The notes under the pieces were generated by a model. That model was not told the DNA's origin, searched no databases, and saw nothing but the letters and a program-made list of their open reading frames with translations. Positions 48,801 through 55,634 of a DNA stretch of 64,000 nt are shown here, one piece after another. This stretch comes from Smithella sp. (GTDB taxonomy: Bacteria; Desulfobacterota; Syntrophia; Syntrophales; Smithellaceae): positions 210,296-274,295 of the forward strand of contig SCVW01000015.1 in the NCBI GenBank assembly GCA_007244375.1, given 5' to 3'. Each line of letters begins with the position of its first letter. The stretch's first letter is position 1. Position numbers and translations under genes: made by a program.

Positions 48801-51800
48801 GTGGTTTCGGCTATGGCGGCTCCGGTTACGGCGTCTATGTTGCTAATGCGGAAACAGCTACGGTAAATAACATTGGCGGAACAATTAGCGGTCACAGCGG
48901 TAACAGTGATTTTAGCTTAGATAATTATTACGATGACGATGATGACTCTATGCCGCAAATTAAAGTTACTCTTGATGATGACGACGACAGCAGCGCTGGC
49001 ATCTTCATCGAATGGACTCCGGATGTTACGGTGAATAACATCGGCGGCACAATCAGTGGTACACATGAGTCCTCAGGCTTCAGCGCTTACTCGGATGCTT
49101 ACGGTATTTACATTAACTCTCCATGGTATTCCGATACGGATACGGCAACAATCATTAGCGGCAGCGATATCACTGCATCGGCGACATCTTACGGTTACAC
49201 AGAATACGCTGGTGCCTATGCAACCGGCGTCTATATTGATGACGCGGATAGGGTGACAGTGCTGAACGGTGCGACAGTAGATGGAGAAGGTGTGATTACT
49301 GTTACCGGTGGCACTATCAGCGCCACGGCCTTTGCTCAGGGCGATGAATATGGTGCTTATGCCGATGCTGAAGGCATGTATATTGAGGAAGCGTTTACAG
49401 AAGTGGCAGTGACCAACTTTGGCGATATTACCGGCACGGCCACTGCTCACGGCGACATGCCCTGGGGAAGTGAAACGGTGCCTGATTATGATGACGGAGA
49501 CGCTTACGCTTATAGCGGTGGTGTCAGCATTGAACACACAGCGGCAGCCACGGTTGATAATATGGGTGGCACAATTAGCGGTACAGCGACTGCCAACGGT
49601 TACTACGCCTACGCGGACGGCTGGGGTGTTTGGATTGACAGCCTTTATCACGAAGTCGGAGATACGGCAACAGTCAATAACACCGGTACGATCAGCGGCA
49701 CGGCCACGGCCCACGGGTATTACGAGTACGGCGAAGCCTATGGCTCAGGTGTTTGGATTGACGATGCGTCTACGGTTAATGTACTGAACGGCGCGTATGT
49801 TGATGAAGAAGAAAACCTTATTATTACCGGCGGTACCATTAGCAGTACAGCTAACGGCTATAGTTACGCTGACGATGGCGCAGTTGGCTATAGCTATGCT
49901 TACGGTGTCTACATTGAGGATGCGGAAACTGCTACAGTGACCAACTATGGAACGATCAGCGGTACAGGTACCGGTTACGGCTACAATGGAAATGGAGGCT
50001 GTGGTAAAGGTTACGGCTACGGCGTCTACATGACCGACATTTTTGCGGAAAGAACAGCAACTGTAACCAATATCGGCGGTACCATCAACGGTAAAGGCAC
50101 CGGCTTGAGCGAAGGTGCCGGCTACGGCGATGGTTACGGTTACGGCATCTATATGTCTAACGTGGGTGCTGCGGTTGTAACAAACGGCGCAATAGAGGAT
50201 GAAGGAACGCCGGAAGAGGTTATCACCGGTGGTACGATTAGCGGCGAAGGTGTTGCATATAATGAGGGTTACGGCGATGGATACGGTATATACATCTATG
50301 ACGCAGATACCATTGACATTACGAACTACGGTACAATAATTGGTACAGGTACCGTATGCACGGACTGTACGAGCTACAGCCGTGGTATCTATATCGACAA
50401 ACCCGGTTCTTATGACGACGATGATGCGGTTCATATTTACAACCGCGGCACAATCAGCGGCAATGTCGGTATTTACAGTGATGGCTACACGACAATTGAA
50501 AACTACGGCACAATTACTTCTACGGATGCTGAAGGCAACTACTATGCCGTCGAACTGGACGATGGTTACAATAATGTTTTGCTGGGTACTGGTTCGGTAG
50601 TGAACGGTCTAATCATAGCTGACTATGATGATTTGTCATATACCAACAACTTTATTACCCTGGATGCTGCAGGGGCTGCGGATGTCAATACCATGGCAGC
50701 CAACCAGATTCTGGGATTTGATACCATGGAGAAGACCGGAGCGGGAACTTGGGTATTGACCGGCGATATGGACTACACAGATCCAACTTATAATGAAACA
50801 GAATCGATGCCGGTTACTGTTACCGACGGCGTTCTAGCTTTTGGCGCACGCGAAACTACAGCGGGTGTTACAACCGATTACTTAACAGTAGCTGATGGTG
50901 CATCCATCGGTTATGTGATAACACCTGAAGGCGACACAGGCGCTGTCACAGTAACGGAAGATGCGGATTTCGGAAGCGGTACTGTTTATGTCTACCCAAC
51001 TCCGACTAATGCGAATCTGTACGATTTAACAACAACGTATGAAGAAGTCTTAACTGTTGGCGGCACCATCTACAATCAGTGGACGGATGTAACGACCGAT
51101 TTGGCATTTCTCACTGCGGAACTTGTTGAAGATGGTACAAATATTTACGACTTGATTCTGCATCGTCTCAGTTTCACGACAGGTGCGGATGAAAGCACTA
51201 CACCTCTGGGGCAGTTGCTGGATGAACTTTATGGTTCAACGGATGATCCCGAACTGCTTGCTTTGCTGAATGACTTGCTGACTCAGGTATCCGAAGGTGA
51301 AGCAGGCCAGGCGCTTGCCGAGTTAAGCGGTGGAAGCCATACCGCGTTCCAGTTGCTGAGTTTCAATGGTCTGGATAAATATCTCGGAATATTGAACAAT
51401 CACATGGGCGGCATGGGTGGCTTTGCAGGTTACAATTCTGGTATTGGATTAGCCTTTAATGAAAATGGCACACAGCTGGCCATGGCCGGCAGCGGCGAGA
51501 CGATCAGCGATGTAGCTCCCATGATGTTGGCGGCGGTCGGAAATGTAATTAGTCAGGGTCAGGCAGCCAGGGGAACGAATTGGGGACTCTGGGCTGACGG
51601 TTACCTGGGTACGGGGAATCGCCGTTCGGATGAATTAATTGCCAAGTACAAGCAGAATCTATTCGGCGGTATAATCGGTTTCGATTACCGTATTGCCGAT
51701 GATTTGTTCATAGGCATCAGCGGTGGTATTTCCAGAACTAATGTGGAATTCGACGATCTGCTGGACAAGGGACACATGGACAGCTATCATGGATCTTTGT

Positions 51801-52411
51801 ATCTGTGCTACAACGGTAAACCGTGGTATGCAGCCGGCGTTTTCACTTACGCTTACAACAAGTATAACCTGGATCGTTACATTACTACTTTAGGTCCGAC
51901 AATGATCGCCAATTCCGATTACAGCGGCAATGAGTATACGGGTTATGCCGAAGTTGGTTATAAGATTAGCGCGGGCAATGTGGAAATTCGTCCGTTGGCG
52001 GCATTCCAGGTGGATTATCTGGAGCAGGAATCCTTTACGGAAACCGGTGCCGGTATCTACAATCTTTATGTCGAAAAGCAGGAAACCGGATCTTACAAGA
52101 GTTTCCTGGGTGTAAATGTGACCGGCAATATCAAACTCAGCGAAACCGCTGCTTTAAGACCTGAGTTTAGATTGAAGTGGGCTCACGAGTTCTCTAACGA
52201 TGATCATATGATTAATGCGAGCTTTGACGGTATGGGTTCCAGTTCATTTGTGGTTGAAGCAGAAACATTAAGCCGCGACACAGCGATTATCGGAGTGGGT
52301 ATGAGTCTGCTGTTCAATAAGCATGTAAGTGCTTATATCCAATATGATGCTGAATTGAATAGCGATTTTGTGAACCACACCGGTTTGCTTGGTTTGAGAC
52401 TTGCGTGGTAG
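45836..52411 (+). CDS. Giant autotransporter (type Va) with repetitive passenger and poly-Asp loops
   Basis: 2191 residues. Signal peptide (FLIGIVFCLLMVLPTSGQA), then a passenger of about 1,880 residues built of short parallel-helix turns with the recurrent pattern TVTNSGTISG / EVINNAGGTI / GQYGVYI, later GYGGDGYGGNGG-rich and GTATAHGYYEY-rich arrays. A classic autotransporter barrel occupies about 1913-2191 (from WGLWADGYLGTG) and ends in Trp (LLGLRLAW). Six Asp runs (four to six Asp) occur near residues 818, 877, 908, 1031, 1046 and 1526 and could bind calcium. It would be secreted across the outer membrane as a surface adhesin or shield. Its 6.6 kb frame is intact. Confidence 0.88.
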   Translation: MKREGWIRFLIGIVFCLLMVLPTSGQASLFIDGDYTTYGVVGLNYENSPGGSGYFWDGTLTKDAYINANTYLDGLAVNSSGWRIFNDGGEVYNGSSYSGLIFGYPYNLISGSLYNNSGYIEGSNGVKMGAGTVTNSGGIYGNNGDGIYQYSEGASTFTVTNGVYIPLTVVIDPDTYVMTITTGTPTVTGIGTIAGYNGGIYSYIGGAGAATVDNAGLIEGGYGAGVGLYGNGASTATVTNTGTIYGGSYGGGYAGVDIDGVLTATVTNSGTIDGDSEGVRIGYTDTATVTNNSGATISGQEGVDFYEVGDVTVDNSGSIRGQYGVDVNHADTVNITNKSGGTIRGQYGINIDDADAVDITNAGSIRGQYGIYIDDSGDVKITNNDGGSIRGQYGVYVENTDSAEVINNAGGTISGEYGIYMRNITGADTATVTNSGIIDGDEEGVHIGYSDTAEVTNNAGGSINGYEGVDFYEVGDITVTNSGEIGGRYGVDVNHADTVEITNNEGGEIHGQYGIDIDDVETVTVTNSGEISGQYGVYIEYVEDSAEVINNAGGSIHGQYGVFMQYVGGEDTAKVTNSGDISGQFGVTIHYVDAAEVTNNASGTITGGWNAVDIEYVLTDATLSNAGTITGYGGYGYDGEDGDYYGYGYGYDGDWGFGGFGGYGVLAYQVMGAANITNTGTITGYGAAGIGGNGGTGDDYYFESSGDGGYGGMGMGAWLGLGISVSGVDSAFVENSGTVTGYGGDGYGGNGGDWNGSYYGYSGSGGDGGDGMGGFIGGMGIGITEVTGLAEVVNSGTVTGYGGNGIGGYGGNGSYNYDDDDDDYVGGDGGWGFGGSGYGVSIVNVGSAKVTNSSALTINGIGGNGVGGNSGVVYYSDDDDDISGDGGSGVGAAGYGVFITNWVDGFGPLDDDDDMVTPMETAMVINSGIINGTGGNGIGGDGYYGGIGFGAEGYGVYIDNAQTVTVDNSGTINGIGGDGYGGMGEYGNSGFGYGGSGYGVYVANAETATVNNIGGTISGHSGNSDFSLDNYYDDDDDSMPQIKVTLDDDDDSSAGIFIEWTPDVTVNNIGGTISGTHESSGFSAYSDAYGIYINSPWYSDTDTATIISGSDITASATSYGYTEYAGAYATGVYIDDADRVTVLNGATVDGEGVITVTGGTISATAFAQGDEYGAYADAEGMYIEEAFTEVAVTNFGDITGTATAHGDMPWGSETVPDYDDGDAYAYSGGVSIEHTAAATVDNMGGTISGTATANGYYAYADGWGVWIDSLYHEVGDTATVNNTGTISGTATAHGYYEYGEAYGSGVWIDDASTVNVLNGAYVDEEENLIITGGTISSTANGYSYADDGAVGYSYAYGVYIEDAETATVTNYGTISGTGTGYGYNGNGGCGKGYGYGVYMTDIFAERTATVTNIGGTINGKGTGLSEGAGYGDGYGYGIYMSNVGAAVVTNGAIEDEGTPEEVITGGTISGEGVAYNEGYGDGYGIYIYDADTIDITNYGTIIGTGTVCTDCTSYSRGIYIDKPGSYDDDDAVHIYNRGTISGNVGIYSDGYTTIENYGTITSTDAEGNYYAVELDDGYNNVLLGTGSVVNGLIIADYDDLSYTNNFITLDAAGAADVNTMAANQILGFDTMEKTGAGTWVLTGDMDYTDPTYNETESMPVTVTDGVLAFGARETTAGVTTDYLTVADGASIGYVITPEGDTGAVTVTEDADFGSGTVYVYPTPTNANLYDLTTTYEEVLTVGGTIYNQWTDVTTDLAFLTAELVEDGTNIYDLILHRLSFTTGADESTTPLGQLLDELYGSTDDPELLALLNDLLTQVSEGEAGQALAELSGGSHTAFQLLSFNGLDKYLGILNNHMGGMGGFAGYNSGIGLAFNENGTQLAMAGSGETISDVAPMMLAAVGNVISQGQAARGTNWGLWADGYLGTGNRRSDELIAKYKQNLFGGIIGFDYRIADDLFIGISGGISRTNVEFDDLLDKGHMDSYHGSLYLCYNGKPWYAAGVFTYAYNKYNLDRYITTLGPTMIANSDYSGNEYTGYAEVGYKISAGNVEIRPLAAFQVDYLEQESFTETGAGIYNLYVEKQETGSYKSFLGVNVTGNIKLSETAALRPEFRLKWAHEFSNDDHMINASFDGMGSSSFVVEAETLSRDTAIIGVGMSLLFNKHVSAYIQYDAELNSDFVNHTGLLGLRLAW
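46637..47565 (+). repeat. Segmental tandem duplication inside the autotransporter gene
   Basis: 46637-47134 (498 bases) and 47135 to about 47565 encode the same series: NSGTIDGDSEGVRIGYTD versus NSGIIDGDEEGVHIGYSD, EGVDFYEVGDVTV versus EGVDFYEVGDITV, GVDVNHADTVNIT versus GVDVNHADTVEIT, and closing AEVINNAGG blocks. The second copy lacks about one 23-residue unit. Inside each copy the GGCCAGTACGG word recurs every 60-75 bases. Confidence 0.75.
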
Positions 52412-52416
52412 GAAGT

Positions 52417-52514
52417 TTTTCCCGGGGCTAAAAGCTTCGGGAAAATGAAGTTAACAACGCATCCATTGTGATGCTCAAAAAGGCAGGGTCTGTAAAAGAC
52501 CCTGCCTTTTTTTT
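52417..52514 (+). terminator. Double hairpin with strong intrinsic terminator after the autotransporter
   Basis: A first hairpin TTTTCCCG ... CGGGAAAA (52417-52445) follows the stop codon directly. The second is a textbook terminator: GGCAGGGTCT (52482-52491), loop of five, AGACCCTGCC, then eight T (52507-52514). Confidence 0.88.
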
Positions 52515-52604
52515 GCTGTAGAAATAGAAATTTGGGAAATTCCTTTATTCGTCTTTCCAGCCTTCGAGACTGTGTCGCAATTATAGATAACGATTGTGTT
52601 TTAC

Positions 52605-52730
52605 GGATAATGTTCCCCGCTGGCAGGGGGTTAATGTAGCGGCAATTTGCATTGTAGGGCGCGTTCCCCGAACGCGCCGCAATACTCCGGACGGCGAGGC
52701 CTGCCCGGCGAATGCGGGGGAGGACATGAA
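52605..52730. repeat. Palindromic dispersed repeats
   Basis: TTCCCCGCTGGCAGGGGG (52612-52629) is related to the copies at 4438 and 6713. GGGCGCGTTCCCCGAACGCGCC (52657-52678, near-perfect palindrome) follows. GCCCGGCGAATGCGGGGGAG (52706-52725) is the inverse of the block at 15428. The remaining bases of 52515-52939 are AT-rich with no gene. Confidence 0.55.
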
Positions 52731-52939
52731 ATGGTAATATTTAAATTATGATAGAGTCTCGAAGGCCGGAATCCAAGAAATGTTCATAATAAGGGATACA
52801 CCCTAAAGAATACCATTATTATGCGTTTTAAAAATGACTGGCAATTTTTTCTATGATCGGATAGGAAATAATCGGTTTAAATTTGTAAATCAGTTCCTGT
52901 CGGACGCTCTTGCGTCCTTAAGGTATATAGGAGTGTATT

Positions 52940-53791
52940 ATGTCTTTAGAAAGAAAAAATTCTCATTTCCGCGGCGCTTCCAAATATGTTTTGGATGATG
53001 AATTGGCGGAAATTGTCAATGTCTCGATGGTTTTGGAAATGCCCCTTTTACTTAAGGGAGAGCCGGGCACGGGTAAAACCATGCTGGCCCATGCGATTGC
53101 CGAAAGCCTGAAAATGCCCCTCATCGTTTTAAACGTAAAATCCAGCATGAAGCTTATCGAAGCCCTTTATCAGTACGATACGTTGACCCGTCTCAATGAC
53201 AGCCGTTTTGGCGATTCCAAACGGGATGTCAGCAATATCGAAGCCTATATCAAAATGGGCAAGATCGGTCAGGCTTTCATGGCCGATTGCCGTACTGTCC
53301 TTTTGATTGATGAGATCGATAAAGCCGACACTGATTTTCAGGATGATATGCTGGATGTTCTCGATCAGATGCAGTTCGACATCATCGAAATCGATAAGAC
53401 CATCAAAACCAAACACCGTCCTGTGATTATTATTACATCCAACGCGAAGAAGGATCTTTCCGATCCATTCCTGGGTCGTTGTAATTTTCATCATATTGCC
53501 TTCCCCAATCCCGAAATGATGCGCCTGATCGTAGACGTTCATTTCCCGAGGCTGGACGAAGAGCTTGTCGATATCTGCATTAATACTTTTTACCGTTTGC
53601 GGGAATTGCGTGGAATTGAGAAAAAACCGGCTACAAGAGAATTAATCAACTGGATTCGCGCCTTGAAAAGCGATCCTGACTTTAAACCTAAAACGCTTAG
53701 GCAGGGAAGGGTGCCCTTTATGGGAATTCTGTTCAAGAAAAGCGCCGATCTTTATCAGGCCAATCAGCAGGTTGCCAGAACCCGTTCTTGA
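52940..53791 (+). CDS. MoxR-family AAA ATPase
   Basis: 283 residues. Walker A GEPGTGKT (40-47), Walker B VLLIDEIDKAD, sensor 1 VIIITSNAKKDLSD and an Arg-finger-like FLGRCNFHHIAFP are present, all as in MoxR/CoxD-type ATPases. The LYQYDTLTRLNDSRFGD segment is typical of the CoxD subgroup. Such ATPases work with a VWA protein to mature or insert cofactors into partner enzymes. The VWA gene follows after 10 bases. No molybdenum hydroxylase or similar client is within the window, so the client is unknown. Confidence 0.83.
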   Translation: MSLERKNSHFRGASKYVLDDELAEIVNVSMVLEMPLLLKGEPGTGKTMLAHAIAESLKMPLIVLNVKSSMKLIEALYQYDTLTRLNDSRFGDSKRDVSNIEAYIKMGKIGQAFMADCRTVLLIDEIDKADTDFQDDMLDVLDQMQFDIIEIDKTIKTKHRPVIIITSNAKKDLSDPFLGRCNFHHIAFPNPEMMRLIVDVHFPRLDEELVDICINTFYRLRELRGIEKKPATRELINWIRALKSDPDFKPKTLRQGRVPFMGILFKKSADLYQANQQVARTRS

Positions 53792-53801
53792 GGTTTAAAT
53801 T

Positions 53802-55001
53802 GTGTTTGTCAATTTTTTTTATACCTTGAAAGAGCGGGGTATACCCGTTACACCGACATCTTTCCTGCGTTTGCAGAAGGCCATGAACCTGGGTCTTGTT
53901 CATTCGCTCGATGATTTTTATACGGCGGCCCGGACCATTCTGGTAAAAAGCGAAAAGTATTTTGATATCTATGATCGGATATTCGCCAACCATTTTAAAG
54001 GAGTTTCTTTTGAAGAGCCGACAGCACTGGAATTGACTCAAATTGCCAAGTCGCTGCTTGAGGAATGGCTGAAAAATCCGGAAGAAATTGCCAAAGCCCT
54101 GGGTATTGATAAAGAGACCCTGAAGAGTATGACACCGGAAGAACTGATTCAGTATTTTCTGGATCGTCTTAAGGAACAAACCGAAGCTCATCACGGCGGC
54201 AGTAAATGGATCGGAACAGGAGGAACATCACCCACGGGGCATTCGGGAATTCATCCCGGCGGAATGCGCGTCGGCGGGGAATCGAGGAATCATTCCGCCA
54301 TCAAGGTCGCGCTGGAACGACGTTACCGCGATTACTCTCAGGAAGGTCCTTTAACTCAGTTTCAAATGGGTGAAGCCATGAAAAGATTGCGGCGAATGAC
54401 GCCGGCCGGTCCCCGTGATGTTGTTAATATCGATAAAACCGTTTATGAAACAATGCGTAATGCCGGAGAAATCGAGATTATCTTCGATCGCCGTCTGGCC
54501 GATCGTCTGAAGGTTATCTTGATGATTGATAATGGTGGCTGGTCCATGGATCCATACATCGATGTTGTCCAGACTCTTTTTCACTATGCCAGTTCCCAGT
54601 TTAAAGACCTGAAAATTTATTTTTTCCACAACACCATCTACAGTCGTGTCTGGGCCGATCCACAAAGACAATCCAAGCCGGAAATAGTTGATGATTTTAT
54701 TCGCCGTGATCCGGAAACCCGCCTGATTATTGTGGGAGACGCCAACATGGCTCCTTACGAGCTTGAACATCCCAATGGCGCCATTTACGTCGATGCCAGA
54801 CCAACAACCGGCTCCAGTATAGAACGCCTGAGGTTTCTGGCTAAAACATTCCGCCATTCTGTCTGGTTGAATCCGATGACGACCCGGGAATGGGAATATT
54901 CCAGGACAACAGACTTGATCCGGAAAATTTTCCCCATGTATGAACTGACGCTTGACGGACTGGAAAAAGCGGTACAATATCTCACTACTGCAAAAAAGTA
55001 G
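53802..55001 (+). CDS. VWA-domain CoxE-like protein with degenerate MIDAS
   Basis: 399 residues, GTG start. A helical N-terminal region with a His/Gly-rich linker (TEAHHGGSKWIGTGGTSPTG, about 128-147) precedes the VWA-like fold from about 235. Where the metal motif DxSxS should be, the sequence is MIDNGGWSMD (Asp243, Gly245, Trp247), so metal binding is probably weakened or altered. FFHNTIYSRVW and IIVGDANMAPYEL fit the rest of the fold. Coupled with the MoxR ATPase it forms the usual chaperone pair. The 3' gap of 145 bases separates it from the Hsp20 gene. Confidence 0.75.
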   Translation: MFVNFFYTLKERGIPVTPTSFLRLQKAMNLGLVHSLDDFYTAARTILVKSEKYFDIYDRIFANHFKGVSFEEPTALELTQIAKSLLEEWLKNPEEIAKALGIDKETLKSMTPEELIQYFLDRLKEQTEAHHGGSKWIGTGGTSPTGHSGIHPGGMRVGGESRNHSAIKVALERRYRDYSQEGPLTQFQMGEAMKRLRRMTPAGPRDVVNIDKTVYETMRNAGEIEIIFDRRLADRLKVILMIDNGGWSMDPYIDVVQTLFHYASSQFKDLKIYFFHNTIYSRVWADPQRQSKPEIVDDFIRRDPETRLIIVGDANMAPYELEHPNGAIYVDARPTTGSSIERLRFLAKTFRHSVWLNPMTTREWEYSRTTDLIRKIFPMYELTLDGLEKAVQYLTTAKK

Positions 55002-55078
55002 TACGAATTTTTAAGGCGATAAATATTTGCCGGATTTGTTAATTATCCTTTTCTTATTCCAGATTTTTAAATGCGGTC

Positions 55079-55107
55079 TTTACAAATCATTATCAAATGA
55101 CTATACT
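55079..55107 (+). promoter_or_regulatory. Promoter of the Hsp20-Lon operon
   Basis: TTTACA (55079-55084), 17-base spacer, TATACT (55102-55107), 40 bases before the Hsp20 ATG. No CIRCE or sigma32-type heat-shock signature is apparent. Confidence 0.5.
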
Positions 55108-55146
55108 TTAAAAATGCTAGTAAAACTGATCCAAAAGGCGGCATAA

Positions 55147-55587
55147 ATGACTTACATAAAAATTAATTTCGGCGGTAGTTTTGAAGACGAGTTTCAGAAA
55201 GCAGTCGATGAAGTATTTCATCTGGTGCGTCCGGCCTTTAAAAATTATAAATGCAACTGGCACCCCAATATTGATGTGTATGAATCAATCGAAGAAGTTA
55301 TCGTGCTCGCAGATGTAGCGGGGATCAACAAAGAAGATTTGAATATAGAAGTTGACCGGAAAAGGATTAAAATCGCCGGCATTCGCAAGGCGATTCAACT
55401 TTTGCATAATGCACGTTACTGTCAGGCAGAAATTCCACACGGCTATTTTGAGCGAAATATTGCGTTGCCCGCAGCAGTGGATGTGCAATCCGCAGTAGCT
55501 TCTTACGCCGACGGTATTTTGGTTGTACGAATGAACAAGCTGTCGGCCGGCAGAGCACATCGCGTTTCGATTATTGCGACGAAATAG
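55147..55587 (+). CDS. Small heat-shock protein (Hsp20/alpha-crystallin family)
   Basis: 146 residues. WHPNIDVYESIEEVIVLADVAGINKEDLNIEVDRKRIKIAG is the alpha-crystallin beta-sandwich start, YFERNIALPAAVDVQSAVASYADGILVVRM its end, and RVSIIATK replaces the usual IxI tail. It binds unfolding proteins without ATP. Placed 47 bases before lon, so a holdase and a protease are expressed together, consistent with a proteostasis operon. Confidence 0.82.
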   Translation: MTYIKINFGGSFEDEFQKAVDEVFHLVRPAFKNYKCNWHPNIDVYESIEEVIVLADVAGINKEDLNIEVDRKRIKIAGIRKAIQLLHNARYCQAEIPHGYFERNIALPAAVDVQSAVASYADGILVVRMNKLSAGRAHRVSIIATK

Positions 55588-55634
55588 CAGATAAACGCTG
55601 ATTATTTTCTCTATGACAACATTTGGAGGTTAGC

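Noticed and set aside
47039..50434. Long minus-strand and alternative-frame open stretches within the autotransporter
   Set aside because: They mirror the repetitive passenger codons; the + frame is continuous for 2191 codons with signal peptide and barrel.
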